From: JADGGV01 sp035715725
GTDB lineage: Bacteria; Gemmatimonadota; Gemmatimonadetes; Longimicrobiales; RSA9
NCBI GenBank assembly: GCA_035715725.1
Contig: DASTKT010000013.1
Span: 1-64,000, forward strand
DNA: 64,000 nucleotides
Direction: 5' to 3'
In this document: positions 34,476 to 43,275 of the stretch, piece after piece
How the letters are laid out: each line of letters opens with the position of its first letter
Position numbering within the stretch: the stretch's first letter is position 1
Position numbers and translations under genes: made by a program
Notes under the pieces: model-generated
Databases searched by the model: none
What the model was told of the DNA's origin: nothing
What the model saw: the letters and a program-made list of their open reading frames with translations, nothing else

Positions 34476-35404
34476 GGGGCGGGCTCCACCAGCTCGAGGT
34501 AGGCCGCCTCGAGCGAGGGCGTGAGGCGTCGCACTTCGTCCACCTCGGCGCCGCTCCGCACGAGCAGCGCGACGATGGGCGCGGGGCGCGCGCCGTCACG
34601 GAGCTCGACCTCGAGCACGCCGGGCTCGACGCATGCCGCGGCGGCCACCTCGGGGCGCGCGGCGACGAGGCGGACGATCGCATCGTCCAGGCCGGCGGCG
34701 CGGATGCGCACGCGGGGCCGGCCGGCGCGCTCGCGCAGCTCGGCCGGCGAGCCGGCGGCGCGGACGACGCCGCGGTGGATGACGGCGACCTGGTCGCAGA
34801 GGCGTTCGGCCTCGTCGAGGTTGTGGGTGGTCAGGAAGACGGTGACGCGCTCCTGGCGGGCGAGGGCGAGGAGGTCGTCGCGGAGCGAGGCGGCGGCGGC
34901 GGGATCGAGGCCGGCGGTGGGCTCGTCCAGGAAGAGCAGCCGGGGCCGGTGGAGCATGGCGCGCGCGATGGCGAGCTTCTGCTTCATCCCGCGGCTGAGC
35001 GCGCCGGCGCGCCGCTGGCGCACGGCGGCGAGGCCGAACGAGTCGAGGAGCTCGTGGGCGCGGGCCTTCCGCTCGCGGGCGGGGAGGCGGTAGATGCGGC
35101 CGAAGAGGTCCAGGTTCTTCTCGGCGGAGAGCCGCTCGTAGATGCCGGCGTGCTCGAGCAGCGCGCCGGCCGCTTCGCGGATGCGGTCGGCGTCGCGGGC
35201 GGCGTCGAAGCCGAGGACCTCGGCGGAGCCCGACGTCGCCTCGAGGAGGCCGAGCAGGATCCGGATCGTGGTGGTCTTCCCCGCCCCGTTCGGCCCCAGG
35301 AAGCCGAAGATGGAGCCGGCCTCCACCTCGAGGTCGAGGTGGTCGAGGGCGCGCACGGGCCCGAAGTCACGGGTCAGTGCGCGGGTCCGGATCGCGGCGG
35401 CCAT
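34472..35404 (-). CDS. ABC transporter ATP-binding protein
   Basis: 310 residues. Walker A GPNGAGKTT, Q-loop region, signature LSRGMKQKL, Walker B LLFLDEPTAGLD, H-loop TTHNLDEAERL. The C-terminal about 80 residues form the extension common to ABC-2/Bcr-type exporters. It follows the phosphodiesterase by 3 bases and is coupled to its permease. Confidence 0.95.
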   Translation of the reverse strand: MAAAIRTRALTRDFGPVRALDHLDLEVEAGSIFGFLGPNGAGKTTTIRILLGLLEATSGSAEVLGFDAARDADRIREAAGALLEHAGIYERLSAEKNLDLFGRIYRLPARERKARAHELLDSFGLAAVRQRRAGALSRGMKQKLAIARAMLHRPRLLFLDEPTAGLDPAAAASLRDDLLALARQERVTVFLTTHNLDEAERLCDQVAVIHRGVVRAAGSPAELRERAGRPRVRIRAAGLDDAIVRLVAARPEVAAAACVEPGVLEVELRDGARPAPIVALLVRSGAEVDEVRRLTPSLEAAYLELVEPAP

Positions 35405-35407
35405 CGG

Positions 35408-35875
35408 CTAGAGCGTGATCAGCTCCACGTCCTCGATGCCGGCGCCGAGGGTGAGGAGCGCGATGGACGGCGGGAGGGCGAAGCGCGGCGCCCCCGCGCC
35501 GCCCGGGTTGACGACGAGCGTCCGGCCGGCGCGCTCGACGAGGGGCCGGTGCGTGTGGCCGTAGACGACGATGTCCGCGTGCGGGTACGCGGCGGCGAGC
35601 CGGGCGGGCGTCGGCGAGCCGAGCTCGTGCCCGTGCGTGACGACGACGCGCCGGCCGTCGATCTCGAGCTGCGCGACGGCCGGGAGGCGCTGGCGGACGT
35701 CGAAGCCGTCGGTGTTGCCGAAGACGGCGACGACGGGCGCGATGCTCTCGAGCTCGACGATCAGCTCGTAGGGGCCGACATCGCCAGCGTGGAGGACCTG
35801 CGCCACGCCCTGGAAGTAGTCGAAGACCTCCGGGCGCAGCAGCCCGTGGGTGTCGCTGATCAGGCCGATCTTCAT
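35408..35875 (-). CDS. Calcineurin-like phosphodiesterase (YfcE/MJ0936 type)
   Basis: 155 residues. Metal motifs: LISDTHG (D, H), HAGDVG (D), VFGNTD (N), VTHGHELG (H) and YGHTHRP (H). Length and motifs match the small YfcE/MJ0936 phosphodiesterases, whose natural substrates are uncertain. It overlaps ubiX by 4 bases (ATGA) and precedes an ABC exporter by 3 bases, so it is inside the menaquinone operon, but a link is not shown. Confidence 0.9.
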   Translation of the reverse strand: MKIGLISDTHGLLRPEVFDYFQGVAQVLHAGDVGPYELIVELESIAPVVAVFGNTDGFDVRQRLPAVAQLEIDGRRVVVTHGHELGSPTPARLAAAYPHADIVVYGHTHRPLVERAGRTLVVNPGGAGAPRFALPPSIALLTLGAGIEDVELITL

Positions 35876-36465
35876 TCGCCCTCCCCACTCTGCCAGCGCG
35901 GGCCGATGTGGTGCTCGACGCCGAGCTGCGAGAGCACGCGCCCGACGACGAAGTCGAGGAGGTCCTCGATGCTGGCCGGCCGGTGATAGAAGCCCGGCGA
36001 AGCGGGAAGGACGACGGCGCCCGCCCGCGTCAGCCGGAGCATGTTCTCGAGATGGATCGCGGAGTACGGCGTCTCGCGCGGGACGAGCACGAGCGTGCGC
36101 CGCTCCTTGAGGCAGACGTCGGCGGCGCGCTCGATGAGGGAGCGCGTGGTGCCCTGCGCGATGCTGGCGAGCGTGCCCATCGAGCACGGGCAGACCACCA
36201 TGCCGCGCGAGGGCGCGGAGCCGGACGCCGGCGTGGCGCCGCGGTCGCGGTCGTCGTAGAGGACGACGTCGCTCCAATCCCCGGTCCGCTCGCGCAGCTC
36301 CGCCTCGGAGCGGATCCCCAATTCCTCGTCGAGCAGCCGCCAGCCGACGTCCGAGACGATGAGCCGCACCGGCACGCGCGCCTCGTTCAGTGCGCGCAGC
36401 AGCCGGACGGCGTAGGGTGCGCCGGACGCGCCGGTCATGGCGAGGGTGACGGGAGCGTCGCTCAT
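35872..36465 (-). CDS. ubiX: UbiX-family flavin prenyltransferase
   Basis: Prenylates FMN to make the cofactor used by UbiD-type decarboxylases. 197 residues. N-terminal MTGASGAPYAVRLLRALNE, then SDVGW, CPCSMGTLASIAQG and LVPRETPYSAIHLENML, PASPGFYHRP match UbiX. The ATG overlaps the ubiA stop by 4 bases. In menaquinone-only bacteria such genes serve the futalosine pathway (MqnM role); here that is inferred from the ubiD/ubiA neighbours. Confidence 0.94.
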   Translation of the reverse strand: MSDAPVTLAMTGASGAPYAVRLLRALNEARVPVRLIVSDVGWRLLDEELGIRSEAELRERTGDWSDVVLYDDRDRGATPASGSAPSRGMVVCPCSMGTLASIAQGTTRSLIERAADVCLKERRTLVLVPRETPYSAIHLENMLRLTRAGAVVLPASPGFYHRPASIEDLLDFVVGRVLSQLGVEHHIGPRWQSGEGE

Positions 36466-37490
36466 CCCAGCAGCAGGCGGTCGAGCAGCGTGAGCAGGAA
36501 GAAGCTTACGGAGATGACGGTGTTCGCCTGGAAGAACGCGCGGTCGACGACGCGCAGATCGAGCCGCTCCGGGTCCTGGCGCCGCAGCATCGCGTGCTCG
36601 AAGTGCAGCACCACCGCCATGATGGCACCGCCGGCGAGAAAGAGCCAGTGCACCGGGAAGCGGCGCGTTACGCCGATGCCGAGGAAGAGGAGCACGGACG
36701 CGGCGTGGAACAGGCGGGCCAGGAGGAGCGACCGGCGCACGCCGCTGCGCGATGGCAGCGAATGCAGGCCGTGGCTCCGGTCGAAGTCGACGTCCTGGAG
36801 CGCGTAGATGATGTCGAAGCCGGCCACCCAGAACATGACCGCGGCCGCCAGCAGCACGAGCGCGTACCACGGCCGGCTCCAGGTACCGGCCACGGCCAGG
36901 TAGGCGCCGACCGGCGCGATGCCGAGCGAGAGCCCGAGCACGTTGTGCGCCCAGCGCGTGAAGCGCTTCGTGTAGGAGTAGAAGAACGTCCAGGCGAGCG
37001 CGAGCGGCGCGAGCCAGCCGCAGAGCGGGTTGAGCTGCCACGCGGCGAAGACGAAGACCACGGCGGCGACGGCGACGGAGATGGCCGCCTGCGACGTCGT
37101 CAGGCGCCCCGACGGCAGCTCACGCCCCTGCGTCCGCGGATTCAGCGCGTCGTAGTGCTTGTCCACGATGCGGTTGAAGCCCATGGCGGCGAAGCGCGCG
37201 GCGGTGAACGCCACCAGGATCCAGCCGATGGAGGCCCAGGTCACGCCACTCGGGTGGGTGTACGAGGCCAGGATCGCGCCGACGCCGGCGAAGGGGAGCG
37301 CGAAGAGCGTGTGCGGCAGCTTGACGAAGCTGGCGTAGCGGCTGAGGAGCGAGGCGCCGTCGAACGTCTGGCCCTCCCGCGTCGCGGCCGTCGCACCACC
37401 CGAGTGGGGGAGCGGGGGAGCGGGAGAGTGGGCGCTCGCCTGTTCCCCCACTCTTCCACTCCCCCGCTCGCCGTTGGTCCGCCGTTTCAC
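36462..37490 (-). CDS. ubiA: UbiA-family polyprenyltransferase (menaquinone type)
   Basis: Membrane prenyltransferase adding the isoprenoid chain to an aromatic acid. 342 residues, eight or nine spans. Asp-rich motifs: NRIVDKHYDALNPRT and DIIYALQDVDFD. The GTG start overlaps the ubiD TGA (GTGA). The conserved core begins only at about residue 48 (LLSRYASFVKLPHTLFALPF); the preceding about 45 residues are Gly/Ser/Pro-rich and encoded by an inverted purine repeat, so the true N-terminus could be shorter or changed by an insertion. Probable MqnP role. Confidence 0.9.
   Translation of the reverse strand: MKRRTNGERGSGRVGEQASAHSPAPPLPHSGGATAATREGQTFDGASLLSRYASFVKLPHTLFALPFAGVGAILASYTHPSGVTWASIGWILVAFTAARFAAMGFNRIVDKHYDALNPRTQGRELPSGRLTTSQAAISVAVAAVVFVFAAWQLNPLCGWLAPLALAWTFFYSYTKRFTRWAHNVLGLSLGIAPVGAYLAVAGTWSRPWYALVLLAAAVMFWVAGFDIIYALQDVDFDRSHGLHSLPSRSGVRRSLLLARLFHAASVLLFLGIGVTRRFPVHWLFLAGGAIMAVVLHFEHAMLRRQDPERLDLRVVDRAFFQANTVISVSFFLLTLLDRLLLG
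37410..37469. repeat. Inverted purine-rich repeat inside ubiA 5' end
   Basis: A 23-base arm at 37410-37432 and its inverted copy at 37447-37469 match at 21 of 23 positions, separated by 14 bases. The arms are runs of G and A (GAGCGGGGGAGNGG type). They lie in-frame within the ubiA N-terminus and code for a low-complexity peptide. They resemble the intergenic inverted elements elsewhere in this window in their purine bias and palindromic layout. Confidence 0.8.
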
Positions 37491-38980
37491 GGCTTCACCT
37501 CGCGCACGAGCTTCTCCCAGAGCGGCGCCATCTTCGCGACGACGGCGGGGTCCATGCGCACGACCTCGGGCCAGGGCTGGATGCGGGTGACGCCCTCCTC
37601 CGGCCATTTGCGGGTGCCGTCGATCCCCATCTTGGAGCCGAAGGCGGAGCCGCGGGAGGCGTGGTCGAGGTCGTCGGCGGGGCCGAGCGTGAAGCGGATG
37701 TCGCGCTCGGGGTCGATGTTGTTGAGCGCGAACCACCAGACCTCCCCGGGGTTGCGCACGTCGACGTCGTGGTCCACGACGACGATGACCTTGGCCAGCG
37801 ACATGAGCCCCTGCCCCCAGAGCCCGTTCATCACCTTGTAGGCGTGCCCCGGATACTCCTTCCGGATGGCGACGAAGACCAGGTTGTGGAAGATGCCTTC
37901 CGCCGGCATGTGGTAGTCGACGAGCTCGGGGAGCGTCAACTTGAGCAGCGGCAGGAAGATGCGCTCGGTCGCGCCGCCGAGGTAGAAGTCCTCCATCGGC
38001 GGGATGCCGACGATGGTGGCCGGGTAGATCGCGTCGCGGCGCATGGTGATGCGCTCGACGTGGAAGACCGGGAACTCGTCGGGGGGCGTGTAGAAGCCGG
38101 TATGGTCGCCGAAGGGCCCCTCGATGCCGAACGGCTCGCTCGGGTCGACGTAGCCCTCGAGCACGATCTCCGCCTCGGCGGGGATCTGGAGGTCGGCGGT
38201 CGTGGCCGGGGCCGTGAGGAGCGGCTCGCGGCGCAGGAAGCCGCTGAAGAGGTACTCGTCGATGCCAGGCGGGAGCGGCGCCGTGGGCGTGTACATCGTG
38301 GTCGGGTCCGCGCCGAGGGCGACGACGACGGGCATGCGCTCGCCGCGCTCGCGGTACCTCCGGAAATGCGCGGCGCCGCCCTTGTGCCGCTGCCAGTGCA
38401 TGAACGTGGTGCGCGGCCCGGTCACCTGCATGCGGTACATGCCGAGGTTCTGCACGCCGGTCTCGGGATCGCGCGTGATGACCATCGGCAGCGTGACGAA
38501 CGGTCCGGCGTCCTTCGGCCAGGAGGTGAGGATCGGCAGCTTCCGGAGGTCGACGGCGTCGCCCTCGAGGACCACCTCCTGGCACGGCGGGCGCCCCTTG
38601 AAGGAGCGCGGCGGCACCTTCGCGAGCTCGGCGAACTTCGGGATCATCTGGACCTTGGCCCAGAACCCCTTCGGCACGTCGGGCCTCATCATCTCGGCGA
38701 TGCGGTCGCCGTGCTCGGCGACGTCGTCGACGCCGAGGGCGAGCGCCATGCGCTTCCAGGAGCCGAACGTGTTGATGGCGACGGGGATGGCGCTCACGCT
38801 GCCGTCGTCGAGGACGGGCCGCTCGAAGAGGAGCGCGGGTCCGCCGCCGGGGCTCTTCATGGCGCGGTCGGCGAGCTCCGCGATCTCGAGGCGCACGGCC
38901 ACCGGCTCGCGCACCCGGACCAGCTCGCCGCCCCGCTCCAGATCGTCGAGGAAGGATCGGAGATTCTTCGGGATCGGCAT
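37487..38980 (-). CDS. ubiD: UbiD-family decarboxylase
   Basis: 497 residues, normal length. Prenyl-FMN-dependent decarboxylase; motifs include NTFGSWKRMALALGV, EGPFGDHTGFYT (Glu/Asp active-site region), MHWQRHKGGAAHF and GPFVTLPMVITRDPETGVQNLGMYR (split as two motifs). ATG with the expected MPIPKNLRSFLDDLE N-terminus. First gene of the run ubiD-ubiA-ubiX-PDE-ABC ATPase-permease, all overlapping or 3 bases apart. Function in ubiquinone is unlikely without other ubi genes; the menaquinone futalosine route (MqnL role) is my preferred reading. Confidence 0.93.
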   Translation of the reverse strand: MPIPKNLRSFLDDLERGGELVRVREPVAVRLEIAELADRAMKSPGGGPALLFERPVLDDGSVSAIPVAINTFGSWKRMALALGVDDVAEHGDRIAEMMRPDVPKGFWAKVQMIPKFAELAKVPPRSFKGRPPCQEVVLEGDAVDLRKLPILTSWPKDAGPFVTLPMVITRDPETGVQNLGMYRMQVTGPRTTFMHWQRHKGGAAHFRRYRERGERMPVVVALGADPTTMYTPTAPLPPGIDEYLFSGFLRREPLLTAPATTADLQIPAEAEIVLEGYVDPSEPFGIEGPFGDHTGFYTPPDEFPVFHVERITMRRDAIYPATIVGIPPMEDFYLGGATERIFLPLLKLTLPELVDYHMPAEGIFHNLVFVAIRKEYPGHAYKVMNGLWGQGLMSLAKVIVVVDHDVDVRNPGEVWWFALNNIDPERDIRFTLGPADDLDHASRGSAFGSKMGIDGTRKWPEEGVTRIQPWPEVVRMDPAVVAKMAPLWEKLVREVKP

Positions 38981-39017
38981 CGGAGGAATGTAAGGGAGCG
39001 CCGGGGGCGCAACAACG

Positions 39018-39066
39018 TGGGGCGTCGGGTGGGGCGTCTCCTCGGGTGTGGGGGCGTCGGGGTGGT
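39018..39066 (+). other. G-run cluster upstream of the zinc-ribbon gene
   Basis: Several G3-G5 runs close together (GTGGGGCGTCGGGTGGGGCG, then GGGTGTGGGGGCG and GGGGTGG) lie in the 230-base divergent gap between ubiD and the next gene. The spacing permits a G-quadruplex on the plus strand. I see no promoter motif I can support here. Confidence 0.35.
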
Positions 39067-39210
39067 CGGGCTTCGATCGCGGGTCGCGGCGGTCGACCTC
39101 GTGGAGGCGGTGGGGAGCGTTGCGGGGCGGGGGCGGCCTCGGGGCTCGGCCGCGACGGCCGCGGAGCCGCCCGCTGGAACTCGGCCGCACGCGGAGGTTA
39201 TCGTAGCCTC

Positions 39211-40254
39211 ATGTTCTCCCGTTGCCTGTTTTGCCACCGAGAGCTGCCGCGGAACGAAGAACTGGGGCACCTGCCGCACGGGCGGCGAGTGGCGTTCGAC
39301 CCGGTGCGCGGCCGGCTGTGGGCGGTGTGCCCGGCGTGCCGGCGCTGGAACCTGGCGCCGATCGAGGAGCGCTGGGAGGCGCTGGAGGAGCTGGAGAAGC
39401 TCACGAAGGACCGAGCGAAGCTGCTGTCGCAGACGGACAACATCGCCCTTCTTCGGGCGGGGGATCTGGACGTCGTGCGCGTCGGGCGCGCGAACCTCAC
39501 CGAGGAGGCGTGGTGGCGCTATGGGCAGGAGATGGTGCGGCGCCGCCGCGCGTACCAGATGATGTCGCTGGCCGGCGGCGCCGTGGTGGCGGGGGTGCTG
39601 GTCGGCGGTGCGGCCGCCGGCGTCAGCGTCTTCGGCGGGTGGTGGATCTTCGCCCGGGCGGCGCGGCAGTTCCCGAACCTGACGCGCACGCTGAAGTTCG
39701 GCCGGACCGCGTGGCGCGGCCGCGCGACGTGCCCGCAGTGCGGCCGCGAGCTGAACGAGATCTCGTTCCGCGAGCGCGGCGCGCTCGTGCCGATGCCGGC
39801 GGGCGAGGACGGGATCTCGGTGGGCTTCCGCTGCGCCGCGTGCCGGGCGGGGGCGGCGTACCGCGCGCTCGGGCCGACGACGTTGCCGCTTTCGGCGGCC
39901 GCGGCTCCCGGCTTCATCCTGCACGGCGCGGAGGCCGAGCATGTTCTCCGGCGCGTGCTGGCGTACCAGAATTACCGCGGTGGCCGGGAGTCCGAGGTGC
40001 GGGACGCGAGCCGCCTGATCGAGCAGGCCGGCTCGGCGACGGCGCTGTCGCGCTGGGTGTCGCGCGGCGGCCGGCTCTCGGCGCTCGGCCCGACGGAGGC
40101 GATCGCGTTCGAGATCGCCGTGAACGAGGAGCGCGAGCGGCGGCTGCTGGAGCTCGAGCTGGCCGAGCTGGAGGCGCGCTGGCGCGAGGAGGAGGAAATC
40201 GCGGCCATCGTGGACGGCGAGCTGACCTGGCTGCCGGGCCCGCGCCGCGGCTGA
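39211..40254 (+). CDS. Zinc-ribbon membrane protein, unknown function
   Basis: 347 residues. N-terminal zinc ribbon CLFC...CPAC (about 5-47), a short helix, a hydrophobic hairpin (about 115-150: MSLAGGAVVAGVLVGGAAAGVSVFGGWW), then a second zinc ribbon CPQC...CAAC (about 173-212) and a C-terminal helical, Glu-rich region (ELELAELEARWREEEE). Two separate zinc ribbons flank the membrane part. No family is recognised. ATG at 39211; the upstream in-frame sequence is not coding-like. Confidence 0.75.
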   Translation: MFSRCLFCHRELPRNEELGHLPHGRRVAFDPVRGRLWAVCPACRRWNLAPIEERWEALEELEKLTKDRAKLLSQTDNIALLRAGDLDVVRVGRANLTEEAWWRYGQEMVRRRRAYQMMSLAGGAVVAGVLVGGAAAGVSVFGGWWIFARAARQFPNLTRTLKFGRTAWRGRATCPQCGRELNEISFRERGALVPMPAGEDGISVGFRCAACRAGAAYRALGPTTLPLSAAAAPGFILHGAEAEHVLRRVLAYQNYRGGRESEVRDASRLIEQAGSATALSRWVSRGGRLSALGPTEAIAFEIAVNEERERRLLELELAELEARWREEEEIAAIVDGELTWLPGPRRG

Positions 40255-40394
40255 CGCGCCGGGCGCGGGCCCACCTCGAGCGCTTCCGCCCTTGATCTGG
40301 ACCGCCGGGCGGTGAAGCTTGTCTTCCGCACCCCGCCCGCCGCCACCACTGCCGCACGGTCCGGCCGGGCGCCTCCCCCACGAGGAGAACGCCC

Positions 40395-40949
40395 ATGCGA
40401 ATCGCCGCCCTGTCGCTGCTGCTGATCCCGATCGGCGCGTGCGCCTCGACCTCGTCGGCCGCGCTGCATACGCCGGCGTCGCAGCCGGCGCAGGTGACGT
40501 CGACCGGCACGACCACCGAAATCCGCCTCGCCGCCGACAACACGCCCGAGTCGACCGTCGTGGACGCTCCGCTCGACGAGACGTGGAAGGCGGCGCTCGC
40601 GACGTTCCAGGCGCTCGGCTTCAAGGTCGACCAGCTCGACCCGAACCAGCACACGGTGGGCACGCACGCGCACCGGGTCCGGCGGACGCTGAACGGGGTG
40701 CGGCTCTCGCAGATCTTCGACTGCGGCACGGACCTGACCGGCGTCATCGCCGACAACCAGCAGATCCGGATGGACGTGGAGATCGGCGTCGCGGCGGCCG
40801 CGCTGAACGCGTCCACGGTCTCGACCCGCGTCCACGGGATCGCCTACGCGGTGGAGGGGACGAGCACGGACCCGATGAGGTGCGGGTCGAAGGGCTACCT
40901 GGAGCGGCGCATCCTGGACGACGTGAAGGCGCGCGCCACGAAGCCGTAG
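40395..40949 (+). CDS. Predicted lipoprotein, unknown function
   Basis: 184 residues. Lipoprotein signal: MRIAALSLLLIPIGACAS, with lipobox IGAC and Cys at residue 16. The mature part includes ESTVVDAPLDETWKAALATFQALGF, resembling short domains of lipoproteins that bind outer-membrane components, and the ending GSKGYLERRILDDVKARA. GGAG lies eight bases before ATG. Followed by a strong hairpin. No named family is assigned. Confidence 0.8.
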   Translation: MRIAALSLLLIPIGACASTSSAALHTPASQPAQVTSTGTTTEIRLAADNTPESTVVDAPLDETWKAALATFQALGFKVDQLDPNQHTVGTHAHRVRRTLNGVRLSQIFDCGTDLTGVIADNQQIRMDVEIGVAAAALNASTVSTRVHGIAYAVEGTSTDPMRCGSKGYLERRILDDVKARATKP

Positions 40950-40979
40950 GCGCGCACCGGCGAGGTCTCCCGGCGCGAG

Positions 40980-41013
40980 CGAGCCCCGCGGGTCGATCGA
41001 CCCGCGGGGCTCG
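40980..41013 (+). terminator. Perfect 34-base palindrome terminator
   Basis: A perfect palindrome (arms 40980-40996 and 40997-41013) 31 bases downstream of the lipoprotein gene, followed by CGGCGTTTCGG. It can form a long GC-rich stem with almost no loop; as DNA it could also extrude. The probable role is terminating the lipoprotein transcript. Confidence 0.7.
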
Positions 41014-41161
41014 CGGCGTTTCGGAGCGCGGTCACGCCGAGGGCGGCGCCGCGCGGGCGACCCGGAACCCTCCCGGGCGTTTCGGGGTGCTCGCGGGTCC
41101 GGCGCGGCGCTTCGGCCTGGGATGCCGGTGCGGGCGCGGGTGCGTTAGCGGGGCATTCCCA

Positions 41162-42208
41162 TCAGCGCCAGCGGAAGATGGCGAGCGCCGCGGTGAAGGA
41201 GCCGACGCCCCAGACGACGGCGATGGCGAGAGGCGCCGCGATGGCCGCCAGCGTGGCGCCGTCGTTCATGATGGCGCGCAGCGCGTCGACCACCGCGGTG
41301 AGCGGCAGCGCGCGGATGATGGGCTGCATCACGGCCGGGAAGTGCTCGGCGGAGAAGAAGACGCCGGACAGGATCCACATCGGGAGGGAGACGACGTTCA
41401 TCAGCCCCATGACCCCCTCCTGCGTGCGCGCGCGGCTGGCGATCAGGAGGCCGAGGCCGCTGAAGACCATGGCGCCGAGGACGGCGACGGCGAAGAACAG
41501 GGCGACGGAGCCGTGGACCCGCACGTCGAAGACGTAGCGCGCGAAGAGGAGGAGGACGAAGACCTCGAGCACGAGGAACGCCAGGCGCGAGAGAATGAAC
41601 GAGAACAGGAACTCGCTCCTGCGCATGGGCGTGGCGAGGAACCGCTTCAGCAGCTTCCCGGTGCGCATGCGCACGAGCGCGAAGCCCACGCCCCAGAGGC
41701 CGGTCCCGAGCAGGTTGAAGGCGATCAGCCCCGGGATCAGGAAGTCGATGTAGCGGGCGCCGGGCGCGGTGACCTTCTCGATGCGGACGGGCGGCGGCGC
41801 GGGGCGGCCGGTGGCCGGCCCGAGCGCCTCGTCGGCGGCGAGGCGCGCGACGCGGCTCTCCGGGCGCGTCGGATCGAAGCGGTAGTGCAGGCCGTCCGGG
41901 CGGGAGGCCACGACGAGCGCGACGCGGCCCTTGCGGAGCGCGTCGTCGACGGCGGCCGGCTGGAGGACGATGGGACGGACGCCCTCCCCCCGCGCCAGCG
42001 CCGCGGCGAAACGGGAGGCGTCGGCGCCGGCCTCGACGCCGATCGAGACGGCGTCGGGCCCGCGGTTGCGGAACGCGACGCCGAGCCCGATGGCGAGGAG
42101 GATGGGGAACACGAAGGTCCAGAACACCGCCTCCTTCTCGCGCACGAACTCGCGGAAGCGCGCGAGCGTGAGCTGCGCGAGCGGCGAGCGGTCGAGCCGA
42201 CTAGTCAT
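41162..42208 (-). CDS. ABC-2-type multidrug-like permease
   Basis: 348 residues. An N-terminal span (KEAVFWTFVFPILLAIGLGVAF), an about 130-residue periplasmic segment, then five spans; the layout is that of ABC2_membrane_3 (YhhJ/NodJ-like) exporters. Overlaps its ATPase gene by 8 bases. It sits beyond the lipoprotein terminator and converges on it. Substrate unknown. Confidence 0.88.
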   Translation of the reverse strand: MTSRLDRSPLAQLTLARFREFVREKEAVFWTFVFPILLAIGLGVAFRNRGPDAVSIGVEAGADASRFAAALARGEGVRPIVLQPAAVDDALRKGRVALVVASRPDGLHYRFDPTRPESRVARLAADEALGPATGRPAPPPVRIEKVTAPGARYIDFLIPGLIAFNLLGTGLWGVGFALVRMRTGKLLKRFLATPMRRSEFLFSFILSRLAFLVLEVFVLLLFARYVFDVRVHGSVALFFAVAVLGAMVFSGLGLLIASRARTQEGVMGLMNVVSLPMWILSGVFFSAEHFPAVMQPIIRALPLTAVVDALRAIMNDGATLAAIAAPLAIAVVWGVGSFTAALAIFRWR

Positions 42209-43160
42209 CGCGGAGCTGCCTCCCGGTGTGGGCGACGAAGACGTCCTCGAGCGTGGCGTGGTGGGTGCGCAGGTCGGCGAGGCCGGTGCCCCGCCGCTGG
42301 AGCGCCTCGAGCAGCGCGGGGAGCGCCGCGTGCGGCTCGCGCACGACGAGCTGGAGCGTGCCGTCGCGCTGCTGGAGTCCCGTCACGCCGGCGAGCGCGA
42401 GCAGCTCCTCGCGCGGAGGGAGCTCGGCCCCCTCGAGGACGGAGAACTCGATGATGTGCTCCGCGTCGAGGGAGGCGATCAGCTCCTGCGGCGAGCCGAG
42501 CGCGATGATCCGGCCGCGGTCCATGATGCCGACGCGGTCGCAGAGGCGCTCGGCCTCCTCCATGTAGTGCGTGGTCAGCAGGACGGTGCCGCCCCCGGCC
42601 CGGTACGCTTCCACCAGCTCCCAGAGCGCACGGCGCGACTGCGGGTCGAGCCCCGTCGTCGGCTCGTCGAGGAAGAGCAGATCGGGGGCGCCGACCAGCG
42701 CGCACGCCACGGAGAGGCGCTGCTTCTGGCCGCCGGAGAGCTTCGAGACCCAGGACTTCCGCTTCTCGCCAAGCTGCACGGCGTCGAGGATCTCCTCCAC
42801 CTCGCGGCCGCGGCGGAAGAAGCTGCGGAAGAGGCGGAGCGTCTCCTCGACCGTGAGCTTCTCGGGGAGCTGCGTCTCCTGGAGCTGGATGCCGAGGCGC
42901 TCGCGCAGCGCGCGCTCGTCGTGATCCCAGCTCAGCCCGAGCACGCGGACCTCGCCGCCGTCGCGCTCGAGGAGCCCCTCCAGGATCTCGACCGTCGTCG
43001 TCTTCCCCGCCCCGTTCGGGCCGAGCAGGCCGAAGCATTCGCCGACCCGCACGTCGAGGTCGATCCCGTCGACGGCGACCAGCTCGCCGTAGCGCTTCAC
43101 GAGGCCGCGGCAGCGAACGGCGCTCTCGACGCCCGGCGGCGCCATGGTGGTTGCGATCAT
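42201..43160 (-). CDS. ABC transporter ATP-binding protein
   Basis: 319 residues. Walker A GPNGAGKTT, signature LSGGQKQRL, Walker B LLFLDEPTTGLDPQ, H-loop LTTHYMEEAERL; YhiH/DrrA-like with a C-terminal about 85-residue extension (ELPPREELLALAGVTGLQQ). ATG at 43160 is used; a downstream ATG at 43145 also fits. It is an exporter partner of the downstream permease and is divergent from the beta-lactamase-like gene. Confidence 0.94.
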   Translation of the reverse strand: MIATTMAPPGVESAVRCRGLVKRYGELVAVDGIDLDVRVGECFGLLGPNGAGKTTTVEILEGLLERDGGEVRVLGLSWDHDERALRERLGIQLQETQLPEKLTVEETLRLFRSFFRRGREVEEILDAVQLGEKRKSWVSKLSGGQKQRLSVACALVGAPDLLFLDEPTTGLDPQSRRALWELVEAYRAGGGTVLLTTHYMEEAERLCDRVGIMDRGRIIALGSPQELIASLDAEHIIEFSVLEGAELPPREELLALAGVTGLQQRDGTLQLVVREPHAALPALLEALQRRGTGLADLRTHHATLEDVFVAHTGRQLRDD

Positions 43161-43275
43161 GGCAGAACGGTAGCCGGCCGACGGGCGCGCGGGCAATGGG
43201 CCGTACGTCGTGGCGCTCGATCGCGGCGAACGTTATCCTTTTCCGGCGGCCGGCGGGCCGCCTCCTCCCACTCCA

